A stretch of 64,000 bases of DNA, from positions 186,001-250,000 of the forward strand of contig CANPUZ010000073.1 of NCBI GenBank assembly GCA_947579665.1, written 5' to 3'. A program made the translations under genes and the position numbers. This DNA is from Sympetrum striolatum (taxonomy: Eukaryota > Arthropoda > Insecta > Odonata > Libellulidae). Below the pieces are notes generated by a model. The model was given only the letters and a program-made list of their open reading frames with translations. It searched no databases and was not told the DNA's origin. Shown here one piece after another: positions 45,646 through 56,650 of the stretch. Every line of letters starts with the position of its first letter. Positions within the stretch are counted from its first letter, which is position 1.

Positions 45646-48600
45646 TACTCCAGAGTCTGGAACCTAACCGTGTGCTGTTGTGGTTGGTTTGTGTCGTGCG
45701 TATGTGCGTGTGACGCCGACGATGATGATGGTGATGATGATAAAGAGGATGATGATGATGATGTCGATGACGGTGCCAGCAGCTTGCACGACTCTTTTAA
45801 ACTGTCACTTTCAGGATCGAGTAGGTGACCCCCCTGCGCCGAGAACCGGATGTGTGCCGCTTTCGTTCCGTTCAGATTCGCTCTGCAACCTTCCGACACC
45901 AGTCGGCTCCTGAGGGTGTTGCTTATGGCGACGAGGTAGTCGACGTACGCCCTCTTGCCTCGCATGTACAACATCAACTCGTTGTACACGACGCCTTTCG
46001 TGAGGTTGACGAGGAAGTTCGAGAGGGCGCAACGTCGCTTGTTGGAGGTGCCCGTGGGTTCGAGGCCGACGTAAAGATCTCGAACGAGGATCACCGCTCT
46101 CCCGGTGATCCGCTTGATCGCACCTGTCACGGCACCCCAGACGGGCTTGGACTTTCGGCAGCCGAATAGCAGGTGCCGTACGTCTCCGACCTCGTCTGGG
46201 CACCATGGGCATAGCCAATCCGGTCTGATTCCGGCCCGGTGGAGGAATACGGCGTCTGCCCAGGCACCGTGAGCGAAACGCCAAGCCGCGTCGGCCTGGT
46301 GTCCGAGTGTCGGCCAAGCCCTCATCTCCCGCCAGTTGATTAGCTCTTCGTCTCGCTTTCCCCTGAACGGCTAGACGTCCCTGTTTCGAAGGTGCAAGAA
46401 CTCCCTGTACGCCTCTCAGCTCGACAGAGGCAGCCTGCGCTCCGTCTTGGAGAAGGCGCTTGCGAACAGGAGTTCGGGCGGTCCATCGGTAGTTTCGCTG
46501 TCGCGCGGTGCTGGAGGACGCTTCGGCCGGAGCAGCCTCCAGGCTCGCGCCACGGACTGGTGGTAACCGTCCCAGTGCGCCACTTCCCGGAACGGTCTGC
46601 TGTTTGACAGGGAGCTGATGATATCCACACCGGCCAGCACGTCGCTGAGGAGCGCGGAGGACACGCGTTGCCTCGTGGACGTGTTCCCGTGGAGGAGCAA
46701 CCTCTGTGCCGTGAGGAACCGGAATCCTAGGATTTTGTTCTCTACGTCCACCAGTCCCAGCCCCCCCTGGACTATAGGCACTGTGAGTTTTTCAGCGGAG
46801 ACCCAGTGCTTACGCCCGTTCCAGACGAAACGGACGAGTTTACGCTGGATCTCTTCGATGGCTACCGCGGACGGCGTGAACGTCTGTACGAGGTGCCAGA
46901 TCTTGGGGGCGACGAACTGGTTAATCGCTTTTACCCTGCCACGGAGGGACATGGACGCGATCCTGGGTTTCCAACGAGTGGTGGCGGTGTCTATCCTTCG
47001 ATTTATTTCGTCTTCGACGGCTGTTTTCTCGGCCCGTGGACAATTGTCCACGTAGCGGCCGAGGAATTTTGCGCCGTAGCGACGCCACTCGATTCCGAGC
47101 GGTCGGTCCGCTCGGGCGGTCCATCGGCCACCCCACAACCCCTGGCACTTTTCCCTGTTGAGGCGGGCACAGCTTCTCCTAGAATATTCGTCGAAAGCTG
47201 GCAGGATCTTATGGAAATCGTCCTTGCGGTCGAAGAAGACGGTGACGTCATCGGCGTACGCGCAGACGGCCAGGTGCGCGTCGTGCGAAAGTGCCGCTCC
47301 CGCGAGGTTCGACTTCAGCCTTCTTATCAGGGGCTCGATCGCTAGGGAGTAGAGCAGGCCGGACAGTGGACAACCCAGCCTGATACCGCTGGTGACGGTA
47401 TTGGGCGCGGTGAGTCCCCCCGCCAGTCTCACCATGCACGTCGCGTCTGCGTAGAGGGTGCGGAGTAGATGAAGTATGTTTTCTCCTAGTCCCATCGCCG
47501 CCAGAACCGCGAAGAGGTAACGATACCTCACCCTGTCGAACGCCTTGGACTGATCCAAGGACAGTATCGCGAGGGGTTGGTGTCTTCGGTTCTTGAGGTG
47601 GACGACGTCGCGGATGGTGGCGATAGGGTCGAAAATGGTGCGACCCGGGACGCAGTAACTCTGCTCCCACGACGTGAGGGCGGGCATGACCGTTCTGACG
47701 CGGTTGGCGATCGCCTTGGCTACGATTTTATAGTCGGCCGTCACGATGGATATCGGTCGCCACCCTCCGATGTCCAGGGCGTCGCCACCCTTGGGCAAGA
47801 GCCCGACGACCGCGGTCCGCGTCGTCCTGGGAAGCCTTTCGCTCCGCAGAGATGCCTCGACCATGGCGCAGAAGGGGAGCCGCAGGACGTCCCACAAGCG
47901 GAGGTAGAGCTCCGGGGTGAGACTGTTGATACCGGGGGCGTTGCCTCTCTGCAGCGCTTTGAGCGCCTCGTGTTGTTCGACCTCGGAGATGGGAAGGTCC
48001 AGCCGCTCTCTGTCAGCGTCTTGCAGTCGGTCGAGGGGCCGGAAGAAATCGTCTCGTTCCGCCTTGAGATCGTCGTCGCCGTCGTCTGGAGGGTTGAACA
48101 GCTCCTTGTAGTAGTGTCGAACGTGCTGGGTGACCTCCGCGTGCTCTTCGACGTTACGCCCGTCGATGCGGAGTTTGCCGAGCGGTCTCGGAGACGTTAT
48201 GGTCGCCCAGCGAGCAACGTGTGCGGCGGGGGGGCGGTCGTTGGCGAGGATCGACTCCCAACCGGCCCTGGGCACGATGGCATTGGCTTGCTCCTGCAGG
48301 AGAGCGATCTGCTCTGGCCCCGTCCTTCCCCTTCTCCTGTCGGCGGCGTAAACAATTTCGTGCTCCTTCACTTCGGATTTAAGAAGTTCCCAACCCGAGA
48401 GCGGATCCTTCTCGGGGTCGCGTCTTTCCCAACAGAGGGCTCGTACGAGCTCCCTCGCGTGCCCGACGTACGCCTCGTCCTCGAGCAGTACATTGTCGAA
48501 GCGCCAATAGGGACGCCTCGACCGCTCAAATCTGAGGGGCACCGTCAGGGAGACGGCCCTGTGGTCCGTGAAGGATGGTGACGTCTTGATGGTCGTCGCG

Positions 48601-49292
48601 TCGTTGACCCTGTCCGTAGATACTTAAAAACGGTCCAGCCTGGCTCTCGAGCTTCGGGAGGCGTGGGTGTAGCCCGGCACTTCGGGCCTCAGCTCGGACC
48701 AGGCGTTTACCAGGTCGAAATCCCGCACGAGCGATCGCAGTTCGGCGGCGTACGCTGGGTGCCTCTCCCAGCCCGAAGTCCTGTCTGTGACGGAGGAAAG
48801 GGTCACGTTGTAGTCGCCCCCCATGACTACGAAGGCGTCGTGACCGAGGTTGGCTTGACGGAAAACCGTCAGCTGGTCTCTGAGGGCGTCCACGAGGGAG
48901 ATGGCGAGCCTTTGGTCATGTGGCCCATACACGGAGAGGAGGAGGAGGGCGAGCGTTCCCCCCGTGCTCTGCGAGAGGTCCAGGGTGACCGCGAGGGCGT
49001 CCCCCTCGAACACGACCGTAGGTGTCACCACGGATGTTCTTATGTTCCTCCTTATGCCGATGGTGGTGCCAGATTGCGGAGTCGTGGGTGGGCAGAAGTG
49101 GAGCTCGTACTGCGGGAGCGTCTTCAGGGGCACGTTGGAGGTATTGGTCTCCAGCAGCAGTACTACGTCCGGCTCCGTGGTGTTCAGGAACGTGGTCAGC
49201 TGGGCCCACTTCCATTTGCTCTTCACCGATCGTACGTTGAGGGTCGACACGGAGAGGCCCGACGCCCTCCAGGTTGTTTCTCCGCCCGCCAT
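45645..49292 (-). pseudogene. Tx1-like ORF2: APE endonuclease, reverse transcriptase and zinc finger, three nonsense changes
   Basis: One minus frame runs through about 1,215 codons, broken by a TAA at 48,624-48,626, a TGA at 46,416-46,418 and a TAG at 46,371-46,373. N-terminal APE endonuclease: LSVSTLNVRSVKSKWKW, PDVVLLLET, YGPHDQ, GGDYNV and SRARLDRF, the first stop falling right after the last. RT: GGWRPISIVTADYKIVAK, motif A LSLDQSKAFDRV, motif B SGIRLGCPLSGLLYSLAIEP, motif C AYADDVTVF. C-terminus: zinc finger CPWCPDEVGDVRHLLFGC (C-x2-C-x8-H-x4-C), then a poly-Ser tail encoded by a (GAT)n-like tract on the plus strand. The start at 49,292 (MAGGETTW) lies 27 nt past the ORF1 stop. The SLDQxKAFDRV and CPLSGLLYSLAIEP wording is typical of the Tx1 group of the L1 superfamily. 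Confidence 0.88.
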
Positions 49293-49319
49293 TTTCGTGT
49301 AAGATGGATGGATCAGCGG

Positions 49320-50996
49320 TTACTCGGACTCCGAATCTCGGAGTTTGGCCAAGATCCTCTTGACCCTCATCCTCAGGGCCGGGTCCTTGATGGCTCTTTC
49401 TTGCAGGAGTCTGGCCAGCAACCTGGTGAGGTCCTCCGGGTTTTCGAAGGAGTCCTTCGCGAGCCCCACCACGTCGCCGTGGCCCTTTGCCTCCTGCAAG
49501 AATCTCCGCAGGGTTTAGAGAGGAATTGCGGATACCCCAGGGTTGGCGCTGTAATATTTATCGATATGCTTGAGGCCTTCGTCGTCGCCGCCCGCAACCG
49601 CGTCGGTCTTCAGCTGTTTATTGCTCGGGCTCTTCCCAGGCAGATACTGAGAATCCCTCTCGAGGGTGGCGTCAGTCTTTCGCTTGACGGGCCCGGCCGC
49701 CGCAGAAGTCTCGGGGCAGGTTTTCTCCGGCCCCGGTGTGGTGGGCTCAGGCCTCACCTCCTCGGACCTGGAGGGAGAGAGGGTTCTTCGATGTGGCGGC
49801 GGGAGGTTGACTGTCCGGCGCGTCGTCAATGTCCATGACTGCAGGCGTGTCCGGGAAGGCGGGAGCGGGTTCGTCCACCGGCTCGGCCGTTGATGCGGGT
49901 GCTGGAGCTGTCGGGGGCGAGGTGCCTTGGCGATCGTCTGGTTGTGACTATAGAGGGGCGCGCTGACCGGTTGCGATGTTTTCCTCCTGTTGCTTCCTCT
50001 GCGGGCAGTCCTTGGCGATGTGGCCGGCCGTGCCGCAGTGGAAACAACGGTTGTCGTCGACGCGGACGAATATGCGGTGCGGGGCGCCGGCGAATTCCAC
50101 CAGGAAGGACTCGGGGAGAACGAGACCGTCCCGCAGCACTACGTGGACCATCCGCCTCCAAGACGTTATTCCGGTGTACCCCTCCGATAGCCAACCCATC
50201 GATAGGTTATAAACGGGCGACACCACCCTTCCGGCCTCGGACATCAGCTCCGTTATTACGTCGTTGGGGATTTCCGGCAAGACGTTGCTGAGATATATTT
50301 TTTGCGAGACGGTGACCATGCGTCTCGCAGGAATCCACGTGTTCTTTAGGGAGATGCCGCCGTGTGCCGTGAGAAATTCCGTGGCTAGGGCCTCGCTCGC
50401 CAGGCATAGGCGAACTCTCTGATTTGCGAGACGGTTAGCGTGGGTAATTTTCTCGCCTCCTCCCACGAGTTTTCCCACCGCCATCGCGTATTCTAACAGA
50501 GGGGTGTCCGGGAGCGCCTGAAAAATAATCCCCCTCTTCCTGTTAGGTCCGTTTGCATTCGGAGTGATGATCTTTTTCGAAAACATAAAGTTGGCCGGTG
50601 GCGCGTTTTCTCGGGCACTGGTCGAGGCCGCGGCGTGTTTTTTACGCTGTTGGCATAAGATCGCGGTTTTTCGTTCGCGCTCGAGGGCGATGCGGTTGGC
50701 CCTCCGACGGACAGGGATGGAGAGGGGAGAGGGTGGTCGCGCTGTGGGGGAGGGTGGTTCCTCCTGCCCGCGGAGAAGTTATCGGCGGCGGCGCCGGTGT
50801 TCCCTTGATGCGCGCCTGTGGAGGTGCGGGCGGCAAGAGACGGTAGGGGCGGGTAGTCCGCTGGCAGACTCATGAGGGGCGGTAACTGAACCGGCTTTCT
50901 GACAGGGTGGAGGAAGGATTTTTCCTCGAGGAAGCGGGCGCAGGGGGCGGGGAAACCGGTTTCGCCGGTAAAGGTGGCGGCGAAGGCGAAGCACAT
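49320..50996 (-). pseudogene. Tx1-like ORF1: zinc-knuckle RNA-binding protein, frameshifted
   Basis: The protein is pieced from several frames. A Pro/Ser-rich N-terminal part (from 50,996; includes LPADYPPLPSL and SYANSVKNTPRP) shifts frame near 50,590. The next segment (50,586-49,948) holds a globular domain (ANQRVRLCLASEALATEF, IYLSNVLPEIPNDVITELMS) and a CCHC knuckle, CFHCGTAGHIAKDC (C-x2-C-x4-H-x4-C). It meets a TAG at 49,948, continues acidic and Pro-rich (MDIDDAPDSQPP), and shifts again between about 49,740 and 49,830. After a TAA at 49,515 the frame ends with RILAKLRDSESE and a final TAA at 49,320-49,322. ORF1 proteins bind element RNA in the RNP. A further open frame upstream (51,214-50,870) may be the true N-terminus in a third frame. 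Confidence 0.7.
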
Positions 50997-51396
50997 GGCA
51001 AAAATGGCAGAACAAATACATCTATCGGCGAAACAATTTTTGCGAATAAATCAGGGGATGATGTGCTCAGCCCCTTAATGATACCTGATGATCGGGAAAC
51101 GTGAGTGCTGTCCATCAGCGGAGTGCTCAAGGCTCCGTCTGCCGCCACCGAGGCGGCAGAAGAAGATCTCTTGATGGACACCGCGATATCGAGTAATAAA
51201 TTACGCAAAATCACTTAGATTGAATTTACGATGATTAAATGGCTTGTGAAATGACTCACCCAATGTGTGATTGTGCGACGATACGATTTGATGAACGAGG
51301 TGATGATCGGATGAAAAGAAAGCGATCGGAAGATCAAGATACACAATCCTCAGCGGGAGCTCGATGTGAACACGTCTGCTCTCGTCGGCGTCAGGT

Positions 51397-51435
51397 ATGT
51401 TTGTGTGTGTGTGTGTGTGTGTGTCGGTGTGTGTG
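51397..51435. repeat. (GT)n microsatellite at the Tx1 5' side
   Basis: A TG run of about 28 bp and a second of 9 bp, broken by 'tcgg'. A matching TG run ends the left part of the same dispersed repeat at 43,317-43,333, so the two tracts probably were one before the insertions. Confidence 0.85.
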
Positions 51436-51990
51436 ATATTGGGCGCTCTAACGTGAAAACTTTTGTTCGTATCAATACCACACTTCATATATAGTATTGT
51501 GGTGTGTGCTGTCAGAATTGATTAGTTTTTGGAGTAAATCGGTTAACCGGAAGTCGAGCTTCATTCTTCAATCCTCATTTCCGGTTTTCAAAATATCTCC
51601 ATAAATATGATATTAAGGTAGATACGTTTATGTATAAATGTTTTAGAAAAAAAAATTACTATAACTTTTGTATAAAATATATTTTTGTATCACTAATTGT
51701 TTAAGAGTTATTCATGAAATACTGATAAACCGGAAGTTGCTGATTCTATACTTTGTGGGTGCTCTGGGCTTAATGGGCGAAAGGCCAATTTCATCGTTTT
51801 TCATCGATCATGTCCCAAAAAACATTATTTATAATGTTTGTGACGTCAAAGATAATAATTTATAAATTAACCCCTCATCTTCCAAGTTTAAATGGAATAT
51901 AGAGTTCGAAATTACTGTCGTACCTATATAGATATTTACATCTTATATATGGAGAAAGTCATGTGCTGGCCACATCAGATTTTTTCGTAT
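51436..51990 (+). repeat. Dispersed repeat continuation after the nested LINEs, plus a second adjoining copy
   Basis: 51,440-51,600 matches 35,800-35,960 in order (gggcgctctaacgtgaaaac, cgtatcaata, ttttggagtaaat, accggaagt). 51,610-51,770 is the reverse-complement relative of 63,850-64,000 and includes 'taaaccggaagttgctgatt'. 51,770-51,990 matches 42,920-43,190 (aacattattta, actgtcgta, tggagaaagtcatgtgctgg). The family therefore occurs here partly in tandem. Confidence 0.7.
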
Positions 51991-52871
51991 ATATTTCATT
52001 TATATTGGAATATGTATTACTACTTGGGTGGATATCTTCGAAAGCTTTAAAACTAGTCCGTAATTGACTAGGAGTTTCGTTTTTTAGCATTTTAGCGCCA
52101 ATATAATTTATTTTTTACTGAAAGCGCGAGTTATTCTATTATTTTCAGTGAATATTTTGATACATTTTAGAATTTTTAACATATTTGGTTCAATTTCGCT
52201 GAAATCTTAATAATAATATAAGGTATAATCGTTAAATATTGACTTTTCGCCCGTTGTTTTGTGAAATTTTTTATAACTTTGAAAGAGAGACTTCTTGAAA
52301 ATATTTATACTAAATTGCTATTTTACTAGGTTTTCCGGAATTTTGGGCATTTTACCCGTAAAAACTTCAAATTTGAGAGAAATTATTCAATTTTGCCCAT
52401 TCTTTCGTTGAAATTTCGAAAAATTGAGAATTAATCATCATACTTGGTGTGATATCTTCAAAACATTAAAATGTAAACACTTACTATGTTACATGATAAT
52501 TTCAGGGAAAATTAAAACATGCATGGGAAATCCCTTCACAATGTACCTTGAATATCGTTGTAAACTAAGCTAAGTCTTCAAATAATAAAATGATAATCAG
52601 CTCAACATTTACTTTGTGATGCAGAATGATTACCTATTTTCTTAGTCGCATAGTTATAAAAACCTACTTTCCACTAGCAAAAATCCACTCTGTACAGTGA
52701 TACAGTACATTATACACTGATAATTACAATATAGTTAATGACTAATTAACTACTATAGAACATATATCAATTTTCTATAACCTTACAATCAACAAAATAT
52801 ATTTATTGAATATTTATAACGTCTCACTATTAAATTACGATTTTTGCTAATCTTAACGTATCATAATACGT

Positions 52872-53243
52872 TCAACATGCAATCATAATTCCTACAATTC
52901 TTATGTTTTCCTTTAAAAATTTAATGCCACTAGCAAATGCATGTTTGTAATGTATATATATGACAAGAATTAGCATTTCCTCAAAATCATTAAAATAAAA
53001 ATCCTTATTTGCAACTTTGAATATGATTTTGTACTTTTGTGTAATTGAATTTATCAAGGGTGAACTAATAAATAAATTAATACAGCCTGCTGTAGTTAAA
53101 AGACTAAAAACCATAGCTCTAAACACATCCATGATTTTTTTGTATTTAACAATACATTTTGCACACAAATAATAATAATACCAAGTGATACATAAGAATA
53201 AGCCTTGCAATGAGGACATTCTGAAAAGGAACTCAATATACAT
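52872..53243 (-). CDS. Unrecognised 123-codon ORF in AT-rich DNA
   Basis: The frame is longer than expected by chance in DNA this rich in AT, and it has hydrophobic stretches near residues 13-30 and 44-60 that could be membrane segments. It has no motif I recognise, no supporting neighbour and AT-driven residue content (Ile, Phe, Lys, Tyr). It may be chance or an old element fragment. Listed for completeness. Confidence 0.12.
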   Translation of the reverse strand: MYIEFLFRMSSLQGLFLCITWYYYYLCAKCIVKYKKIMDVFRAMVFSLLTTAGCINLFISSPLINSITQKYKIIFKVANKDFYFNDFEEMLILVIYIHYKHAFASGIKFLKENIRIVGIMIAC

Positions 53244-54585
53244 TAACCATTACCTTACCATTACACTTTACTATTACACTACCTTAATATACATAAGAGG
53301 AGACACAGAAATTAAAAAAAAAACTTTTGTCCTCAGGAAATATTGTGAGAAAGGTCCTGAAGTGTACACAAAAATCAGAATTTGACATCAAATTGGAAAA
53401 TATTTTGGAAAATAATTATTTATCTCACAATAAATTCCAAAGTTTTGAGAGGAAATTATTCATCAAAGATACAAAATGTTTCTATTTCTATGGAAAATTT
53501 TAATTAATTAGAACGTAGTAGTAGATGAGAAAATACATTAAGAACACATCAACACCTTACTTTATTCCATGCTTTTCAAATGGCATCCATCTAACAACAC
53601 TTCTATCCTCAACTTATATCTGGAGCATAGGCAGAGAAGAGGTTTTCCTGTTCATGATGTGGACATACATATTTTCTTTCTCAATGCTCTTCTTTCATAG
53701 TTACTGATATTGCATCTTACCTCACTACATATACAACCTTGTAAATAGTAATATGTTTATTATGAATGTAATCCCATTGACTGTTTACAATAAAAACATT
53801 TACAGTATTATAAAATTCTATTGTAATAAGAAATATAGCCAGAGAAAATATATACAATCTATAAAATACTATCTAGAAAATAAAATCAATCAAATAATGT
53901 TAACATAATAACTAAATTTATATTTTTCAAATGAATGTTGTCTTAGGTGAAGGAATCATTCATTCAAAAGATGTGAGATAAAATATTGAGTTATTGTGGT
54001 TTTGTAGATTTTATTGTAGACACAATTTTTCTGGCAGTTACACGTTATGGCCAATACACCCTAAAAACTTCAACTCAATCAAGCTTGTGGTTTAGCTCTC
54101 TATATACCTATCTATATATGAATGAATCCGGAGAAGCTTCTATATATAATAGATATATTCATGTGTGTTCTTTCTATTATAATTTTATAGATTTTCCTGA
54201 CTATTTTCTTTTATTGAAAATTGTACTTTTATAGATATTTTTCTTTTCCACCTGACTTTAATATTATCTATATATAATTTTATTACTGATATACATATAT
54301 AATGACATAATTTCCTCTTCAGTATTTCTATAAATGTAAGTGGGTTTATCCCATAAGAATTTAAAAAATAGATAGTGTCCCAAAAAAAAGTTGGTTGGGT
54401 GAAAAATGGAACCAACTGCTCCCAAACCAACAAGTTACAGAATAGGGCCCATGTAGTCATTAATTATTGGCCATGCAATTAACAAAATATCAAATAAGCT
54501 GTTTCAATACAAGGGGTATGCAAGTTTTAAAACTATTTGATAATTCCTATTTATAGATTTGAATGCCATGGACTTTGTACTTAAA

Positions 54586-54726
54586 TTATTCTGTGACAGC
54601 AGATGAGCGTGAGGCATCTCTATTGACGCAAGAATCAGTACCGCTGTCAAGAGTACATTCAGTAATAATGAAACCTCTCCTAGACCGAGAGGCAATGGAT
54701 ACATGAACATACTTAGTGTCACCCAT
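54586..54726 (-). CDS. Small coding-like island, 46 codons (possible exon or retrocopy fragment)
   Basis: An ATG at 54,724-54,726 opens MGDTKYVHVSIASRSRRGFI, with further hydrophilic sequence (ECTLDSGTDSCVNRDASRSS) to a TAA at 54,586. Codon choice is mixed and less AT-biased than the flanks, which contrasts with most short ORFs around it. The base after ATG is G. I recognise no family. It could be an internal or terminal exon, a fragment of a retrocopy, or chance. Confidence 0.22.
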   Translation of the reverse strand: MGDTKYVHVSIASRSRRGFIITECTLDSGTDSCVNRDASRSSAVTE

Positions 54727-54984
54727 CAATATAAAGGTTAGCAGAAGAGCAGAATAAAAATCTAAGCTATATAACAAATATATGTGCCTGAGTATTATAT
54801 GAGTCTGAAACAAAAACAAATTATAGCAGTAGAGTATATTAACCACAATACAGTTTTCAAAAGTTAAGATATCATTTTACTTTTGTTCTAAGGTATCTAA
54901 TTAAGTAAGTAGAACATCTGTGAAGAATTAGTGCTAGTTGTTGTGAAAAGGGCTGGATGAAAATTACTCAGTGTAGCTCCACAG

Positions 54985-55070
54985 AGTCGTGGGATGTTAG
55001 TAGAGCAATGACACTTGTGGAACATGGTTAGAATTATGATCCCCTATGAATGTATATAAGAGTAAAAGTT
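54985..55070 (+). repeat. Dispersed motif 'gacacttgtgg...gatccc'
   Basis: 'caatgacacttgtggaacatgg', then 'tagaattatgatcccctatg', recurs at 57,291-57,335 and at 63,310-63,365. Where complete, it is preceded by 'atggccagta' and 'aatttcaagtca' (57,255 and 63,285). Confidence 0.6.
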
Positions 55071-55279
55071 GCTTGAATTTTGTAAGCATATTAATTATAC
55101 AAACTACATGTCTATAATATATATCGAAAAGGTCACTCAAAAATTATTAAATGGAAATATTCTAAAAAATTGCAGCAATTTATTTTTAAAAGTTGAAATC
55201 ATCATCAAACTGGTGGCAAACTTACACCTACTTGGTGACATTTTTATTTATATATATTTATTTATATAGATATATATAA

Positions 55280-56650
55280 TGTAGCGGTTTTCCCATCCGG
55301 TCACTACATCCTTAACTTTTTTGATTGCCAATAACGTCTTTTTCATTTTTTGGGTTCATAGTATGTTTCTTTTTTTTTGTGTGTTTTATTCTTGTTAAAT
55401 ACAGATGGTATGAAAGTGTTTATTATTCTTTTTGTGTGTATCGAGTGCGGGTGCCAAAAGCCCTGGCAAGTGCGTATATATCGCGTGTGTTTTGTCTTGC
55501 CGAACAGCAGAAGGCTAACCTCCTCGCCCGAAGAAGTCCGTGGAGGGGAGGGTTGTGAGTGTGACCGGTGCTCCTTTTAAAAAGGTCGGACGCTCTCTAT
55601 CACAAGCTTTTTTTAGCTCTAGCACTCAGTCAGTCAGTGCATACCTCTCTGGGTCTTGTGCCCTGTCGACCTAAATACGTCAGAAGAGACAAGGAGGACT
55701 CCCCAACACAGCGTCGTCTCTCCCAATCAGCAGTTTCTCACCTTGGAAGCAGATTCCCCAAGTGTGGGATATACCCAGCCACATTTGAGCCGCAGGAGGC
55801 TGCAGAGGAGAGGATTGTGCATGTGACAGTGGGCTTCTTCCTCAATTTCGACGAGGGCGATTTTCTAAGCCCTTTTAAGCAGACCATGAGGTCGTACAGT
55901 AAGACTCACCTGGCGTGACTGACTTAATTAGTGTTTTGGCAAACTATCAGTTCCATTGTTGCTTCGCTCCTGTTCGGAGCATACAATTTCAATCGTAGTA
56001 TTCTTGTACATGTATTATTTTGGGGAGACCTTTGTTGAGATATTTGTGTGATAGCTGTTTTGGGAGCTATCAGTAATATTTTGGCTTTGATTCTGTTCGG
56101 AGCATTCCATTTCATTCGCGGCATTATTGTGTATGTATTATTTTGGGGGGAATATCTGTTTGAGATATTTCCATAATAGCTATTCTGAGGCTATTTATTG
56201 TTCTTTGATTTTGCTCGTGATTGAGCCTGGTTTTTTTTGAGTAGCTTAGTGTGTGCGTGTCCTTTCTTTTGGGGGGTTTTGTGAATGTTGTATATTTGGG
56301 GTTCACTGTTATTGTATCTCTGTCAATTAAACGCAATAGTTGGCCCAAAAGAAAAAGAGATTCAGTTATTGGCGTTCCATCGTAATCGGCGTCCCTTCCG
56401 GAGTCCCGCTGTGCGCATGCCTGATAACGGGTAAGCACGATTAGGTATCACCCGAGGAATGAGATAATTTTAGGCTCGGCCCACGGAATCCTGCGAGCGC
56501 AAAGCAAATGGATTCATTATTTTTTTTTACGGTTCATCCTTTGACCAGCTATCCCCTCTCCGTGTTTGCATAAGCTCGGAAGGGGATTTTTCTAGTGTGC
56601 GGTTCCAGGCACGTGAGCTAGCCGACGAAGTCTGGGACGGAATGGTCACA
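55280..56650 (+). mobile_element. LTR-like 1.37-kb block in an (AT)n tract
   Basis: It starts TGTAGCGG and ends GGTCACA (TG...CA), with (AT)n on both sides, and it is clearly richer in GC than its surroundings. The first 29 bp begin 'tgtag' and end 'ctaca'. A TATA-like 'ttttaaaaa' (55,575-55,583) lies about 27 nt before a possible initiator ('tatcaca', 55,599-55,605), and 'caattaaa' appears near 56,323. No second copy lies in the window, no target duplication is clear, and no RT or gag was found. A solo LTR or a leader region is possible, but another GC-rich repeat or a gene fragment would look similar. A 116-codon ORF at 55,568-55,918 has no recognised domain. Confidence 0.3.
55945..56215 (+). 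repeat. 123-bp tandem repeat, about 2.2 copies
   Basis: 'ctgttcggagcat' at 55,970 and 56,093 and 'tgtattattttgggg' in both units fix a 123-bp period. A third, partial unit starts near 56,190 (ctatttattgttctttgatt). It lies inside the LTR-like block. Confidence 0.8.

Larger units (their letters stand above)
45325..51396 (-). mobile_element. Tx1-clade LINE, near full length, interrupted ORFs
   Basis: A GC-rich element of about 6.1 kb within AT-rich surroundings, on the minus strand. The order is 5' UTR (about 51,215-51,396), ORF1 with a zinc knuckle, ORF2 with APE endonuclease, RT and a C-terminal zinc finger, then a G-rich 3' UTR and an (AAT)n tail. It is bounded by (GT)n on the 5' side (51,397-51,435) and by the (ATT)n plus (GT)n on the other side, past the R4-like insertion. 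Both ORFs carry nonsense changes and ORF1 carries frameshifts, so this copy is inactive. Base composition and CpG content differ sharply from the flanks. Confidence 0.85.
51990..54984. other. AT-rich non-coding stretch, old repeats only
   Basis: Very AT-rich sequence. Similar phrases at about 52,030 (tgggtggatatcttcgaaa) and 52,445 (ggtgtgatatcttcaaaa) suggest an eroded tandem in 52,020-52,460. A short copy of the 'atggccaatac...caa' dispersed motif lies near 54,045. Apart from the two ORFs listed separately, I see no feature here. Confidence 0.5.

Noticed and set aside
45375..45713. Pro-rich plus-strand ORF (and the Gly-rich minus frame at 45,323-45,643)
   Set aside because: Translation of the C-rich complement, or of the G-rich strand, of the Tx1 3' UTR.
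47577..48581. 334-codon plus-strand ORF
   Set aside because: Antisense shadow of the GC-rich Tx1 ORF2, which has clear endonuclease and RT motifs on the minus strand.
48663..49838. 391-codon plus-strand ORF
   Set aside because: Antisense to Tx1 ORF2 and the end of ORF1; its open length follows from GC-rich composition.
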